From Prostheceraeus crozeri (Eukaryota > Platyhelminthes > Polycladida > Euryleptidae): a DNA stretch of 64,000 bases. The stretch lies in assembly GCA_907163375.1 (NCBI GenBank), contig CAJQUW010008997.1, positions 111,063 through 175,062 of the forward strand. The letters run 5' to 3'. The translations under genes were made by a program, and so were the position numbers. Positions 40,641 to 53,800 of this stretch are shown here, in pieces; position 1 is the first letter of the stretch; the number at the start of each line of letters is the position of its first letter. Under the pieces are notes generated by a model. The model saw only the letters and a list, made by a program, of their open reading frames with translations, ran no database searches and had not been told where the DNA came from.

Positions 40641-41826
40641 GTTCAGTTTGTATGGCCACTGCATTAATATTCACAGCATGAAGCTCTCCTGTTCAATTGA
40701 TAGCCAAAGATTATCGCCTTATTACTTGATAAACTCGCACTAAATTCAACACCATAGACATTGATTGATTCTCTTTGTGATAGATCGCTCGAACCTCTAT
40801 CTATTTATGTGAAATCCAGAATTAAATGCAATAATTGTTTGGGAATCTAAGGTTATCTCATGATATTGAAAAATTCATCAAATGGATGCAATGAGCGATC
40901 TGCAACTTTTTCTTCATTCACAATTATTCCTAAAGGGCAATTAAATTTCAGAATTTATATTGCAGAACAGTTGACGATCAAACACCGAATGAAGAATGTA
41001 AATGAAACCCTACATCCGGTAAAATTCATTTACTCGGTGATTGCAGTAATTGTGAGCCATCTGTTACCACCGGATATGTGTCGGCATGAAGTAAACAAGA
41101 AATGTATCATTTGTTATTGACACTAGAAAACAAACCTTCATCCAGAACTTCCCATCACAACATCAGCGAATCAACAATATCTAAGCGGTCCGTAATTATC
41201 TTAATTGAAAGCTGACTATTTCATGTATGTTGGAACATTTATGTGATTGAATTTGCTATTCCACACTGGCTTATAATGCGCACCGATCAGCAATTAAAAT
41301 GCACACAATTCTAAAATTAAAATGATAAAAAAACGTGTTCATCTTTTCCATCAAATCTGCGATTAGCTGCTCCAGCCACTGATCTGTGGATGAAAAAAAA
41401 ATTAAGCAAAATAAATTCAAGACGAAGTAAAAGGATATCCTTAAACGTGACCATTGAAAATTGTCATACACCTGACCAGCAACACTTGCTAATTTTTTTA
41501 AAGATATTTGATTCATGACACAATGTTTGAATTCATTTCTTGGCATGATTCTTCAGGATCTCAAAAATCAAGGAGACATTTTTAAAGCACAACTTTTCGA
41601 AAGTATTCGGCTTTCATTCATACCACGTATAAGCAAGCAGCCTATCTCGTAGTAAGGGTGGAAATTTCGACGTATTTCCTGCACTTGCATCATCTGAAAA
41701 ATACGGTTTATATGTTTGTCATGCGTGGACATCAAGCACCATACTTGTATCAATTACTCATTGTGTAATTCATCATAATTGCAAATTACTCACTTAAAAA
41801 TGTAATGGATTACAATTAGAAATTAC
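40641..41826. other. AT-rich intergenic DNA, nothing recognised
   Basis: About 1.2 kb. The last 70 bp (from about 41757) is an AAATTAC/GTAATT-rich stretch that continues after the LINE insertion at 42450. Confidence 0.6.
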
Positions 41827-41840
41827 ATTTCCATCAATGT

Positions 41841-42435
41841 TACTTATTTGAGCTACTTCAGTGGTCTGTATTTCATCAAGTGGGGCGTCACTGATGCAGA
41901 CCATCACCATTTCTTCTCCAAACATCGCAATCCTCATCCAAGTTCTTCCATGTTGCCCTCGGAGGGAATCATCCCATCCTATAAGAGGTCTTCCTCTTTT
42001 CCGTGGATAGTTGTAGGGATACCAACAAGTCGTCCGTAGCGTTCATCGGTTGTCTTTCATTCTAGCTATACGTACCTTGCCTATCGATGTTTCGCATAGT
42101 AGATGTGCTCGACCACATCCGTTACCCCTGATTTCTTTCTGATGACACTTGAGCGAATATGCTGTTTCTTCGAAATGTGGGTCGTTCTGCATTCCATCGC
42201 TCTCTGTGTGCCGTTCGGATCTAAACTTCGACGTTCTTGGCAGAAGACCATGTCTCCGAAGCATAAGTCAATGCTGGAAGGATGTTAGTATTGGATAGAT
42301 AGGCCCTCGTTGTTTTGGGAACTTGGTTTGAGGTCAGTGCCGTTTCAATCTTCTTGAATGCTGCCCAACCATTTTTAATTCTGTTATTCGCTTCTTTAAG
42401 CAGATGACCATTTGGTGTTGTGATTTGACCGAAAT
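41841..42435 (-). mobile_element. RTE-type LINE fragment with 14-bp target duplication
   Basis: Minus-strand translation shows TTPNGHLLKEANNRIKNGWA, AFKKIET and LSNTNILPALTYASETW, the C-terminal part of RTE/BovB-like reverse transcriptases, in several frames. The piece is flanked by ATTTCCATCAATGT at 41827-41840 and 42436-42449, a typical LINE target duplication, so the 595 bp is a single 5'-truncated insertion. Decay is moderate, with a few stops and shifts. Confidence 0.85.
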
Positions 42436-42449
42436 ATTTCCATCAATGT

Positions 42450-45400
42450 AATTGATGACAATTAAAAATTACTCCGTTTTTCCACAATTACATTTCAATT
42501 ACTTTAGATTATTGCCAGTGTTACACTGCACATTTTCCACCATTTACTATTCCGAACGAGTGTTCTAAGGTTGATAACGATTGCTCCTCGGAAAAGCAGA
42601 CTTCCCTTGTAGCGTTGAAAGATAAAAACCTTTTTTTTTCTTTCTCTAAGTGTTTTCGTCTTACTAAGGTTCAAATCTGAATATGCTAAACTGAGATATC
42701 TACACTTATGGATTCGAGACTTTGTTCAGCTTGCACTTACACCTAATCTAAAATTTAAATTAATTCCGAGATTTAAACTGAGGTTCTAGAAGAAGAATTA
42801 ATATACTATTCTTTCTCCGAGAGGAAATTTATGTTCTTTTCTGATTTAGATTTTCTGTTCAGCAATATGAATTCAGATGGAGGGGGGAATGTCATTGTAC
42901 TTGATTTTCATTTTGACGATGCGCTTAGTCAAGTTAAAAAAATTGTCGGTAGTTGTACATCGGATGCATGTATGAGCATGGCAACGCGTTTTCGACGAGG
43001 TAATTCGAACTGCGTGGTATATGGACATTTAACACAACTGAATGCAAAGTAATTGCAACTACTTCTCAATTTCATGGCAAAAATGTAATTGATTAAATTC
43101 ACAAACTACTTATCAGATCAGATGATATAATTGATCATTAAACCCTAATCACAGTAATTGCAATTACAATTACAATTTCAACACAAGCTTGTGAAATGCA
43201 AATTATTTTCTCGGAAATCTTGCAGAAAATATTTGAAGGAAGGTGCTCAAATTTTTTTCAAGTACGCACTACACTTTCTGTAAGAGCCGGATAATCATCT
43301 CAATTTGTTGATCTTGAGAGATACATTTCTTCTCATGATGTAACTGGCTTTGATATTGCAGGGCTGAACTTGATTCTACAGGTTAGTGTAAAGTAGTTGA
43401 TATTTAGGCTCTTACCATCGTATTGCCATTGGTATGAATTATTGTATAAGATTTCATTAGCTACTCCACCCTTCATATAGAAGTTTGATTTTAAGGTGGT
43501 GTCAATGACTCACACTGGCTATGCTATCGTTCAGGAATCGTCCCACCCAACCATGAAATATAAATTTAGAACATTTAATGAAAGATTATGCATTTAATGA
43601 AAGCACTGAAATTCACTTTCAATTACACATTAAAGGAGTGAAGGAATCCATATATTAAAGCTCCGAAATTAATTGGATACATTCTCTGAATCATACGTGT
43701 ATGTTCTTTATAAGTAATTTATCTGTCTGGATAGAACAGATAAATAGCCAATAATGAAGCTAGATGTAAAGGACATAGCTAAAATGATCAGTATTCGCAT
43801 AAAATCTGGTCTATATTTATATGGTACAAATCAAGGCACAAAGCAACAGCTACAGCAAGCAAAGGATTTACTAAAGAAAACACCAACCAATAAGCATTGA
43901 TTAAATATTTTATCACTTTACTCTCCTTCATGAACGAAATGCATATTTGTTTCTACAGCACCGACTGCATGCTGTTTTGTGTGAATGAGTTTTGTTTTGA
44001 AATATGCATGGTCTTTTTTCCAATGTTCGTGGAAATAGAGTTTTTGATTTTGAAGTTGCATGATGGCTGATGATTGCTTAGCTTCTCCGACTAACTCTTA
44101 ACAGCAGTAGCCTTTAAGCGCTTCAGCGAGGATGCAACATCACAAGCTTATGCACTTCCAAGATTTACCAAAACAATTAATATATTAGTTACATGACTCC
44201 GGCGTAGGTGTGATTCTTGTCTTTGCAAACCTACAACTCATTACTATACAATACTTTGTCACTACAATTATAATTTCTTTTTACATTTTCACGACGTTAT
44301 TTCATGTGTATAGAATTCTTGAGATTGTGCAAATGCAGAATATCATTATCTCCCTTTTTTGTCATTATTTGCAATTGCAAAATAATTTGTCCTGTCTCAT
44401 CTCATTTTCGTGCTCGTTGTTGAGAAATACACGCTTTGATATTCTACTATACTCTACTATATTTCTATACTTGGTGAGAGATAGTAACCGGGAAAAGTAA
44501 GTTAGATTTCGTATATTTGAATTGTGATTTGAGAGAAGCTCTACCGTACAAAATTAACAATGTGGTGATGATTATGATCCTATCAGATGGAATGATGGCA
44601 TCTATCTTCGATCAATATTTCTTCAATAATATTGTGTGAGCTACTCCGCAAGATTATCCAACATATACTTTCCTTCAGTCTATCACCAGATAAAAGAATA
44701 TGAACGCAGACTACAATTTATCTGATCAGAACAGGAAAGTCATGAAACGCCAAGATAGTGACATAACAATTCAATAATGAATGATACGGTTCTTGAGAAA
44801 GTCTTTAAATAATTGCTTAACTATGTAGATTCGTAACGAATAGCGATTTCATGACTGTATCATTTTCGAAGGAATAATTCTAGAGAAAAATAAGTAGCCG
44901 TCGAACCAATTTGTCGCTTTTCTTCATTTAAGAAATGGAGGGAAAGACCACACTATCATCATCTATTACAACTTAGGACTAAATTCATTCCTCCTTCATG
45001 TTGGAATTATGATACGGCACAGTTGATTTCTTCCTCCGATTTGAGGCGCATGGGTTTATCATTGTTCTTCGGCAATGTAATCAAAGGTATTTGTTAAAAG
45101 ACAGTGTTCAGAATCTTCCTTTACTAAAATCATCACCGTTTCATGACTTGAGACTGTCATATGGGGCATGAAGCTAGAACTGTCACCCAACCCAGCCATT
45201 TTTATTTCCTTTTGTCGGCTGTACTACTTTCAAAAATCCTTTCCGGCCATGCAATTTGAGGTCGCTGACTATCCTCTATCCATTAGCTTCCTAAAAAGTC
45301 TTCGATCAATTATTCCAAAATTCTCAGCGCAACCAATTTGAATTTTAAATTGAATCTCTGACTGAAGATTTGTACTTTCAGAGACCAATAGATGACACTT

Positions 45401-45902
45401 CATCAGCGACTTAAGACTGATAGCTTAAATGGTATTCTGAGTGACGTAGTTGAATTAAAAGTGGCTACACTGGGAGGTTACACTGAATTTACGCACATTG
45501 TATAATACTGGCTGACTGCTTGAAAAATTATAATTTCAGAGACTGAGCCAAATACTCACACTGAAGATTCTTCCAGCAAATTTAAAAGGCAAAGAACTAA
45601 CTAAATACACGTAATGCTATTTTCTACTCAAACAGCAAAATTTGATTTATCTTCATTGATTCCAGAATCTTTTATATCATCAGTAGGGCTGTGTGCGGTG
45701 CACCGAAACACCGGTTCTCGGGTCGGTGCACCGAAATGTGCGAATTTCGATCAAATTGATGCTTTACGGCATAGTTTCAATTGTAATTAATTCATTTTAT
45801 CTGCTATCTTAGTCAAAGCAAATTGTAGAGAAAAATATTTTAATCATGCAGTGCAATTAAAACAACAGGAAAATATTATTCAATTCTATTTATAATTTCA
45901 AT
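42450..45902. other. AT-rich intergenic DNA with decayed AATTAC-type repeats
   Basis: No gene seen in about 3.4 kb. AATTAC/GTAATT-rich patches near 42450-42530 and 43050-43180 resemble each other and the patch near 41757. A GC-rich GGTGCACCGA motif occurs twice in 45698-45740, next to CAGTAGGGCTGTGCGG, probably a hAT terminus scrap. Confidence 0.5.
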
Positions 45903-47416
45903 TCAAACTATGTCAATCCGAAAAAATCCCCTGGTTCAGACGATATTCCATCTAAGGTTTGGTCCTTGTTTGCCACTCACCTTGCTGAGCCACTCACCAT
46001 CATCTTCAATTCTTGCCTACAACATGCAGATTTACCTAAGAAATGGAAAACAGCCTATGTGACTCCTTTACCAAAAAGTACTCCACCAACTTTAAACTCT
46101 TTGAGACCGATATCCTTGCTCCCAATGCCGGCCAGGTTATTTGAAAAATGTTTGTTGAAGCGTATGAAACATGAATTTCTCACTAAATTTGACAATAGTC
46201 AGTTTGCTTACAGACCACGCAGTTCCACTGTTTGTGCTCTCATCGCCTTGGAAGATTATCTGACAACACACCTCGATGATCCCGAAGTACTCGCATGCCA
46301 TATCATGTCCATCGATCTTCTCAAAGGCTTTGACCGAATACCGCATGACCTTTTGATTGCAAAAATGATAAATGATAAGTTTAATGGTTTTACCATCACT
46401 TTTACTCAGAATTATATTACAGACCGAAAATTTAAAGTGAAATGGAAAGGAATATCAAGTTCCTCATCTGACGTTCCTAGTGGTATTCCGCAGGGATCAT
46501 CATTTGGTCCAATTCTTTTTGGTTACTTCATAGCGCATCTGTTTTTGCCTTCTCACGACTCTTTACTTCTGAAATACGCCGATGACATCATTGCTGCAGA
46601 TGTAATACGAAAAAAGGACTCAACATCGAACCTGTCTTCAGTCTATGATGAAATTATAAAATGGACTCATCAGAACGGCATGAGTGTTAAAGAAGAGAAG
46701 TGCCAACAAATGATTGTTCAGAGAGTTGCATCTATATCTACGTCTCCGTTTACGGTAGCCAATATTCCAATGAAAGAGGATATGAGAATTCTGGGTGTCC
46801 TTTTAGATCGTAACATGAAATGGAAATTACATATACAGCAAATTTGCAAAAGAGCGTCGTCAAGGTTGTATATTCTCCGACAATTGCGTGACTATCTTCC
46901 TCCTTCAGAACTCACTGTTGTTTATCAGAACTGTATACGAGGTCTACTGGAATATGGAGCTCCTCTGTTTGTTGACTTGCCGAGAACGTTGGTCGATAAG
47001 TTGGAGCAAATTCAAAACCGAGCCCACTTTATTATATGCAATGCTCATCATTGCGAATGTGCCAAATTCACTCCTCTCGAGTACAGGCGAAAAATTATTG
47101 GTTTTAAGCTATTTCAGAAAATCATGGCGAACATTGATCATCCATTATATCATCTGATTCCATCCGTATTACCTTACTCGGGAAAGCTTCGTCTTCCAAT
47201 ATCAAAGTCAGCACAGCGTAGCAGATGTTTCATCTCAAGCATGACGAGACTTTATAACTCTGACTTCTGTCTGTGAATTTTCCTTCGACACATTATCTTT
47301 GTTAAGTTTGCTTTTTCTTGGTATAATCATACTTTGTACTAGCCCCACGATTCTCAGTATTGGGGTGTGTGATATCTGAAAATATACGTCTTTATTATTA
47401 TTATTATTATTATTAT
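45903..47416 (+). mobile_element. LINE reverse transcriptase, 5'-truncated, with 3' hairpin and (TTA)n tail
   Basis: The frame is open from 45903 to 47276 (about 457 codons). It has KKSPGSDDIPSKVW (RT0/1), PLPKSTPPTLNSLRPISLLP, the motif A region IMSIDLLKGFDRIPHDLL, SGIPQGSSFGPILF, the catalytic KYADDIIAAD, and RILGVLLDRNMKW then LLEYGAPL in the C-terminal part. This fits the CR1/Jockey-like group; no endonuclease is present. The 3' end has GCCCCA...TGGGGT (47342-47366), able to form a hairpin, then a (TTA)n tail at 47392-47416, as in LINEs with microsatellite tails. The uninterrupted frame suggests recent insertion. Confidence 0.9.
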
Positions 47417-47929
47417 GTAAATTTCCATATCATGAAATGAAACCTTTTGAAAATCACGGCTACACAAAAAATAATCAATGTATTTCCTGATGTTGAGAAA
47501 AAATGTGAAAAGTGTCGAAAATTAGGTAATTCAAGTTCATGATGAATCATTAAAGGCCACGAAGCCTCAATTCCTTCGAACTCAAAATTTCAGAATCTCG
47601 TAGTGAACCCTACTGTTGTTCCTCTTGCTAAAATGAAGGCTGTCTTAGCCTTCTAGCTGTCACCGAGTCGACAGAGATTTTTCGGTGACATTGAGTCGAG
47701 TAGTATCGAGATGTTGACTTTGGTGCAGTAATTTGTAAACAGCGGTGACACTGATTCAAATCCAATGTCTACATTTCCTTATGTGTTCAGGTGCTTCCCT
47801 TCCGTCGCTATATTTTCCTTTGATGTTCCTCTGGTATCAAAAGAGTCAATTATAAACCTTGCGCTTCTCCCGCCACTGACTTCGAAATTTGGTCACTGCA
47901 ATTTTTTTAACAGTTTTGTTTCATATCTA
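47417..47929. other. Intergenic DNA, nothing recognised
   Basis: About 510 bp with no gene or identified repeat. Confidence 0.6.
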
Positions 47930-48672
47930 GTATGTGAGGATCTAGCATATACATGTAGCATTGAGAACCTAGGAATTACCATTGGAGGTATAAAGATAAG
48001 TAATATCAGATGCGCTGACGACATGGGTTTTAATGGCATCTTGTGAAGAAGAACTGCAGCAGATGCTCGACAAAGTGAGAAGATCCAGTGAGGAGCATGG
48101 ACTACGACTGAACGCTAAGAAGACAAAGTCAATGGTTGTTAGCAAGATACCACAACGGACGTTACCAAATGGAGTAGTGCACTGCAAACGAATGCAGCTG
48201 AAGATCAATGACGAGGTGGTGGAGAATGTGAAACACTTTTGCTATCTGGGCATTCAGATCAATAATGACGCGAGATGTGAGAGAGAAGCGAGGTATAGGA
48301 TAGCAATGGCGAAAACGCAATTCTTAAAGCTCAGAAAGTTCCGATCGAATTCGAAAATCGGAATTTCAACCAGGAAAAGGATGATAGCTTGCTATGTATG
48401 GTCTGTGTTGCCATAGAAGCACGGACATTGAATAAAGGATTGGAGAAGAGACTAGAAGCATTTGAGATGTGGTGTTGGAGAAGAATGTTCAATATCAGTT
48501 GGAAGAGAAAACTAAGCAATGAAGAAGTGCTGAAAAAAGCGAATGAAACACGAAGATTGCTGAATATCGTGAAACGGAGGAAGATCGAGTATTTTGGTTG
48601 TGTCCTAAGACACAACGAAATGCTGCGTGTGATGGTGGAAGGTAAAATCAATGGTGTAAAATCAAAAGGACT
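47930..48672 (+). mobile_element. Second LINE reverse-transcriptase fragment (RTE-like)
   Basis: Consecutive frames read IGGIKISNIRCADDM (catalytic ADD), then EELQQMLDKVRRSSEEHGLR, KHFCYLGIQINNDARCE, and finally EKRLEAFEMWCWRRM and WKRKLSNEEVL. This is the RT thumb and C-terminal region of RTE-related LINEs that carry an LYG.ETW block. At least two frameshifts occur. The front is missing and the sequence becomes unrelated after about 48672. Confidence 0.85.
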
Positions 48673-50984
48673 GGCCACTACCGTGTTGTCCTGGTTGGCC
48701 AATACCGGTGTCATGACTTGCATTTTCATGCCCTATACGTGTGCTCCAACAGGAAAATGTATCATAGAATGGATGCGTGATATATCTTCTGTCGGTGCTT
48801 TTTCATTTTCTTATCATGTTAGAATTTCTGTAGCATTGCTGTGGCTCACAAGCATGCCAACATGTGTAGGAAAACCAAAAAGGCTTAGAAAATAGATGAA
48901 AGCACAGCACGAAAGGAGACACAAAACAAATGAAAGCCTTCGTGTTCGGAATAAAAAAGACAATTGGAAAGAAATTTGATTCGATTCAGCATAATGGAGC
49001 AACGTAGTGTTTGTCATAATAGAGAACCAGGTAGGAATACTAGACTCAGAGGTGAGGTGCCTCCTTAAAACAATGAGACTGGTAAACGGCATACATTTGA
49101 AGCCTTTTTATGAATAGAATATAACTGATGGACAGAAAGCTGTTTTTATATGCAGCGTAATTATAGAAAATTCAATCTCAGTAGGCAAATGCAATATATG
49201 ACATCATTTTTTTCTACATTCACAACATGTGACACAAAGTAAATCAAAGAGCAATGCAATATGAATGCATTGACACCCATGAATAGGAACTTGTGTGTAA
49301 ATGAGGTATGTATTCCAAACACAAGTTACGTGCTGCAAGTTACGCATGCACAGTTATGTGAGGATAAATATGCACATGATAAATATCCACTTTTACATGA
49401 ATGTAGGTAGGTTTCATGAAATTTAAAGTTCGGATACTGTTGAGCTAATGCGGAATCAAAATGCGGTCTCTTGACAGAAATTCATTGCTATCGGAATTAA
49501 TGTGTAACTATATGTAAGTTACATGTATTTTTCAAGTTTGTAGTTGAAACTTCATATATATAGTTTATAGTTGTCAACTTCAAAAGTTGGGTCAATACAT
49601 GTAGTATCTCTAATATAAATATTCATGAAGAATTCCAGAGCTGATTTATTAAAAACTCAACTAATTGCCAACTCATCGACCGACTAGACAGTTAATTTGT
49701 CCTTTAGAAATTTGCATCTCATTACGAAAGGACGAGTTATTGTAGCATATACTGTATGTGTATCTGCTAGACAAGAACGCAGACAAAAGCAATTAATCTG
49801 TGTGGGATTGCGAACTAGCCGCTGGCTGAGCGGCGCATCGAATTCTAAGTTTACGGTATTTGATAAATTATGATGATGGCGAGTGAGTAATAGCGAAGGG
49901 AAAACGTGCTCTGAATCCTTGAAATGCCACAGTAGCTCTGATTTAAGGGCGCTCTGGACATACGCAATAGTATTTAACGAAAACCATGAGTTATTTATTT
50001 TCAATTACTGCCAAGTGCCAAGTAATTAAATTATCTCGATTAAATTGATTTACTTCGAATTAGTCAAAAATTATTTCGATATCATTTAGTTGATTATGAT
50101 TTTAGTCAACATTGATTAATTAGATTTCCACAATTACAATAACAACTATGTTGGGGTTCTCAACTTCAGGGACAGCTATACAAAAGCCCCATAAAAACAT
50201 TATCCGAATAAAAGTAAATTTACATGTCACCCAGCAGGTGCTACGCGCTCATGTGACCGAACTAGCGGACAATTATTGTTCTTTTTGTCGAATGCCTTGC
50301 CATGTGCCTTGATTATGAGTCACTTTGTAAAACTGTTTATTTGCATGAAGCGAACTCATTATGACAGTAAATAAGACTTGCAGTGTTGTGTAATTAATGC
50401 CAAGTCAATAATTTCAGTTTGTTTTAGACAATACTATCACTTCACTTATGCTGCCACAAATCAGGGGTGGAAACCGGCCGCCGGCTTTGACAACCAAGTC
50501 GGTCTTATCACAGTTAGCTATGAAGCAATGCTGGAGCGAGTAAAACTGAATTAAGTATGAGAGTGAGAAATTTTTGAAGTCGATAATTTGAAAGTTTCTT
50601 TATCGAAATGCAATTATATATACCAAAAGAGAAATGATAATAGCCAAGAATACCTACATAGTACATTGATAAGATGCCGGCATCAGCTCCCATTGTGGAA
50701 GCTGCCATCATTTAGGTACCGCTGTCATGACAACACATGTCCATGACGCTCTATTGTTTCAATGTCCATGGCCATTCTAGCCTTTATTACAATAGCGTCG
50801 GATTTCTATGGATAAGCCTATGAATATAAAACTGAAGTATCATAGGCTAAGCATGCTAAGAAGCAGCAAGTTAAGGTATTAGGAATAAAGTAGTTAAGAC
50901 CAAAGTTGGAGTCTTTGAATCATTAATCCTTTATGGAAGTGGCAGCTTTTTGAGTGCCTTTTTGAATTCTTTCACTCAATTTCT
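48673..50984. other. AT-rich intergenic DNA, nothing recognised
   Basis: About 2.3 kb. The AATTA-rich patch at about 50020-50150 resembles those near 42450 and 43100. No gene called. Confidence 0.55.
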
Positions 50985-52180
50985 CTAATTTATCTTTCAT
51001 TTTAGAAGGTTGACATTTATGTTTGTGTTCTTGTCTTTCAATCAACTGATTCATTACAGATTGGCTCATTCCGGACTTATCGAGGAAGAGTGTGCTGCAG
51101 AAGAATGTGAAGCTTGCCGTGATAAGATCTGAAACCTCAAACTTATATGCGAGAAGTACGGACTATATTTTCATTTGACGTGCGTTGATCTGCCGGACTA
51201 CAAGCTTGTGAAGTACTTCAAGCGAAACAAGCGAAAATACACTTGCGAAAAATGTATAGCGCTGTTATTCTTATCGGAATAAAAGATTATTAACACCATC
51301 ACGAAGAGTGTTCCTAAACAACCACCTGCGGAGAAGATCCAAGAATTGGAGAAAGAGATCGAAACACTGCGCAGAAAAAAGCAGGGATCTTTTGATGATC
51401 AACTCGCACGGGAGGAGTTGCGAGCGACAGAAGAGCAGGAAACCAGAAGAGAAAGTCAACATGACGCTGAAGAAATTCCAGAGGACGAAATATTTAGCAA
51501 AGAAGACAAGTCAGGAGAAGATGGAGGTGATGAAGAAGAAGAGGAAGAAACCCAGAGTGAGGTTAACAAGCTTATCTCAAAGAAGCTGAATGAACTGAAG
51601 AAGAAGATAGAGAAGGTCGGAGCAACAGAAGGGACGATCAACATCGACAACATCAATCACGACCAGCATACCAACAACAAAGGCGCTATGTGTGTAGGAG
51701 GTTTGGGCATTTGGCAAGATACTACTATGATAATGCTAATAATCACCGTAATAGATAGCACCGACAGTGGAATAATTGGCAGACAGACAGTGAAACTTAG
51801 TCAACGCGAGGGCAACCACGGTGCCAAAATCATGCACAACATCAAGAAATGTACGCTTTTAGACCAAGACCCTATCGCCGAACCAACAGCGAAGCGGCTA
51901 CTCCGGGGATTTAATTCGGGGATGAAAGGAGAGAGTGATACTAGTACCTTAATATTGAATGAAAGTACTCTGAAAATATTTTGCGTTGATACGTAAAATA
52001 CAAAATATCAACGGACTAAATGATGATAGAATAGAGAATTTGGGGCTGATGAATGATGGCAAAAATACTGATCTCGCATGTTTTACAGAAACTCATTTAT
52101 GTGATGAAGACATCAACCGACATCAACCGACATCAAAGACAGAAGACATCAAACTGGAACTTAGTAATTACATACTGTAG
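50985..52180 (+). mobile_element. LINE 5' part: PHD-like ORF1 and start of endonuclease
   Basis: 51103-51285 encodes a PHD-like zinc module (EECEACRDKI, then YGLYFHLTCVDLPDYKLVKY, CEKCIA), broken by a stop. 51346-51996 is a charged coiled-coil frame (EKEIETLRRKKQG, KLISKKLNELKKKIEKVG). 51986-52180 overlaps its end and reads IRKIQNINGLNDDRIENLGL, then DLACFTETHLCDE, the start of an APE-type endonuclease. This order is that of CR1-like LINEs with a PHD-bearing ORF1. The rest of ORF2 is missing. Confidence 0.72.
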
Positions 52181-52876
52181 GCTCTCATTCTACTGCAACT
52201 AACATGAACCACAAAAAATCAAAGGTATTATTTTAGTTTGTAAGGTTGCTAACGCATCTGAATCCAATGGCTTAAAAATCGAGAATCCGGAGATCTTATG
52301 ATACTAAAGATGACAAATAAAAGTGGAATGACATCAAGGAGTTGTTTCTCATTTTGTTGTTATCGAGAAAACAATCAATACAAGTACAGAGACAAAGAAT
52401 AACTACGAAAAGCTGAAAAGTTTCATAATATATTACCCAATAGTGGAGAATCTGATAAGCTGAACAAAGTTATTTAAGGTAAGCAGGATTCGAATGCAAT
52501 ACAAAAAATTATCTCAATTTAAATGTAGATGGAACCAAGTTCAAATGTTGCTTAAGTATTGAACATGGAATCATCAATTTGCAGGAAGATCATATAAATC
52601 GAGATAACCCAGAAAACAAAATTTGTGAATTATGAAATACCGGTGACATTGAGAATGTTTTTCATACTATTTTTCAGCCTATATTGAAATCAGGAGAAAA
52701 TACAGATATCTATGAGGAGATATCTATGAAGAGAATATGTATTCAAGACTACATTCGGTGCATGCGAATGAATTGAAATCAATGTCCTGCTGCTTGACAG
52801 AAGCAGAGAAAATTAGAAACAATAGAACTTCATCTTTAGCATCGACATGACAAGTGAGATTTATTCCCAACCGTTA
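52181..52876. other. Decayed sequence after the LINE start
   Basis: About 700 bp. Some of it may be eroded LINE endonuclease sequence, but no motif is clear. Confidence 0.45.
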
Positions 52877-53215
52877 GGCCGAAAGCACACACGATAAGCC
52901 ATAAGCCGTAAGCTGTCACCTGATTGAGAATCCTTGTGTGACATGGCCTAGCGCGTCATTCTTCATATTCATGCTCATGCTTTACTATGCTTCATACTTT
53001 GACAGAAATTAGAAAAATATAAGGTATTTTCCTTTTCTGCAAGCTTGTATTACCGGTCATGAGAAAAAAATATTGTCAAAGTGACTTGTGCCTCATGACT
53101 TATTACTTGTGGCTTATGGCTTATGGTTTGGCACTTGTGGCTTATGGCTTATTATGGAGGATGTTGACGCGACTTCCGAACGACGGCTTATGGCTTATTC
53201 CGTGTGCCTTCGACC
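52877..53215. mobile_element. PIF/Harbinger-like MITE (339 bp)
   Basis: The left end GGCCGAAAGCACACACGATA is the imperfect inverse of the right end (AATAAGCCATAAGCCGT, GGCACACGGAA in reverse), over about 33 bp. TTA flanks both sides (52874-52876 and 53216-53218), a 3-bp duplication typical of PIF/Harbinger. Several GCTTATGGCTTAT copies lie inside the right half. No coding capacity. Confidence 0.75.
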
Positions 53216-53254
53216 TTAAAGAGTGCCATCCGCGTCAGATTAGTTAATTGTTAA

Positions 53255-53330
53255 TTTATCTTTCAATCGAGAGCGTTGATGTTTGTGCTTGGGTTCTTGC
53301 CTTTCAATCAGTTGATTCATTACAGGTGAG
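53255..53330 (+). repeat. Direct repeat of the 50985-51065 segment
   Basis: TTAATTTATCTTTCAATCGA through TTTCAATCAGTTGATTCATT repeats the sequence just before the LINE ORF1 at 50985-51065 with moderate divergence. It is probably another scrap of the same LINE 5' region. Confidence 0.65.
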
Positions 53331-53579
53331 ATGCTGTCCAAATTTGTATATTAATTAATAATCCCTTTTGTATGTGTTGCATAGTTCCATGTTTTTGTGG
53401 ACCCTCTCTCTATACAAATTTTCAAAAAAATTAAATAAGGATTAGTCACCGATAGAAAATTTTTCGTGAATTAGTTGCGCTTAGTAAAGAAGTGAACCGT
53501 CAATTGATAGAGCAATCCACTTTTGCATTTTGATGAATGGTGTTTGATTGCATTCATTGAATGCATTTTAATGAATTTT

Positions 53580-53700
53580 ACAGTCTCGTCGTTCAGTTGG
53601 TAGAGCACAGGTCTAGCTAACCTGTGTCGTAGGTTCGAATCCTACCAGCCGCACATATTTTGCACGGCAAGATGGTCAATCCTTTATTTCATTTCATTCT
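53580..53700 (+). repeat. tRNA-derived SINE, copy 1
   Basis: Contains a tRNA-like core: TTCAGTTGGTAGAGC (A box), the anticodon arm CAGGT-CTAGCTA-ACCTG (AGC) and GGTTCGAATCC (perfect B box) with a paired T arm. The 5' flank does not pair with GCCGCA to form an acceptor stem, so it is not a functional tRNA. The following CACATATTTTGCACGGCAAG...TTTATTTCATTTCATTC is shared with copy 2. Confidence 0.8.
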
Positions 53701-53800
53701 ATTGTTAATAATAATAGTAATAATGACGTATTTATTTCAAGCCCCAATATTGGGAAGCGTGGGGCATTCACCTTTACAAGATTTGAACAAAATGCAAAAA
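53697..53800 (-). mobile_element. 3' end of the LINE family seen at 45903-47416
   Basis: Read on the minus strand: GCCCCACGCTTCCCAATATT followed by GGGGC, then TACGTCA and ATTATTATT. It matches the hairpin, ACGTC and TTA tail of the LINE ending at 47416. This is a short 3'-end insertion abutting the SINE. Confidence 0.7.

Noticed and set aside
49684-50004. Minus-strand 106-codon frame
   Set aside because: No motif or context; likely chance.
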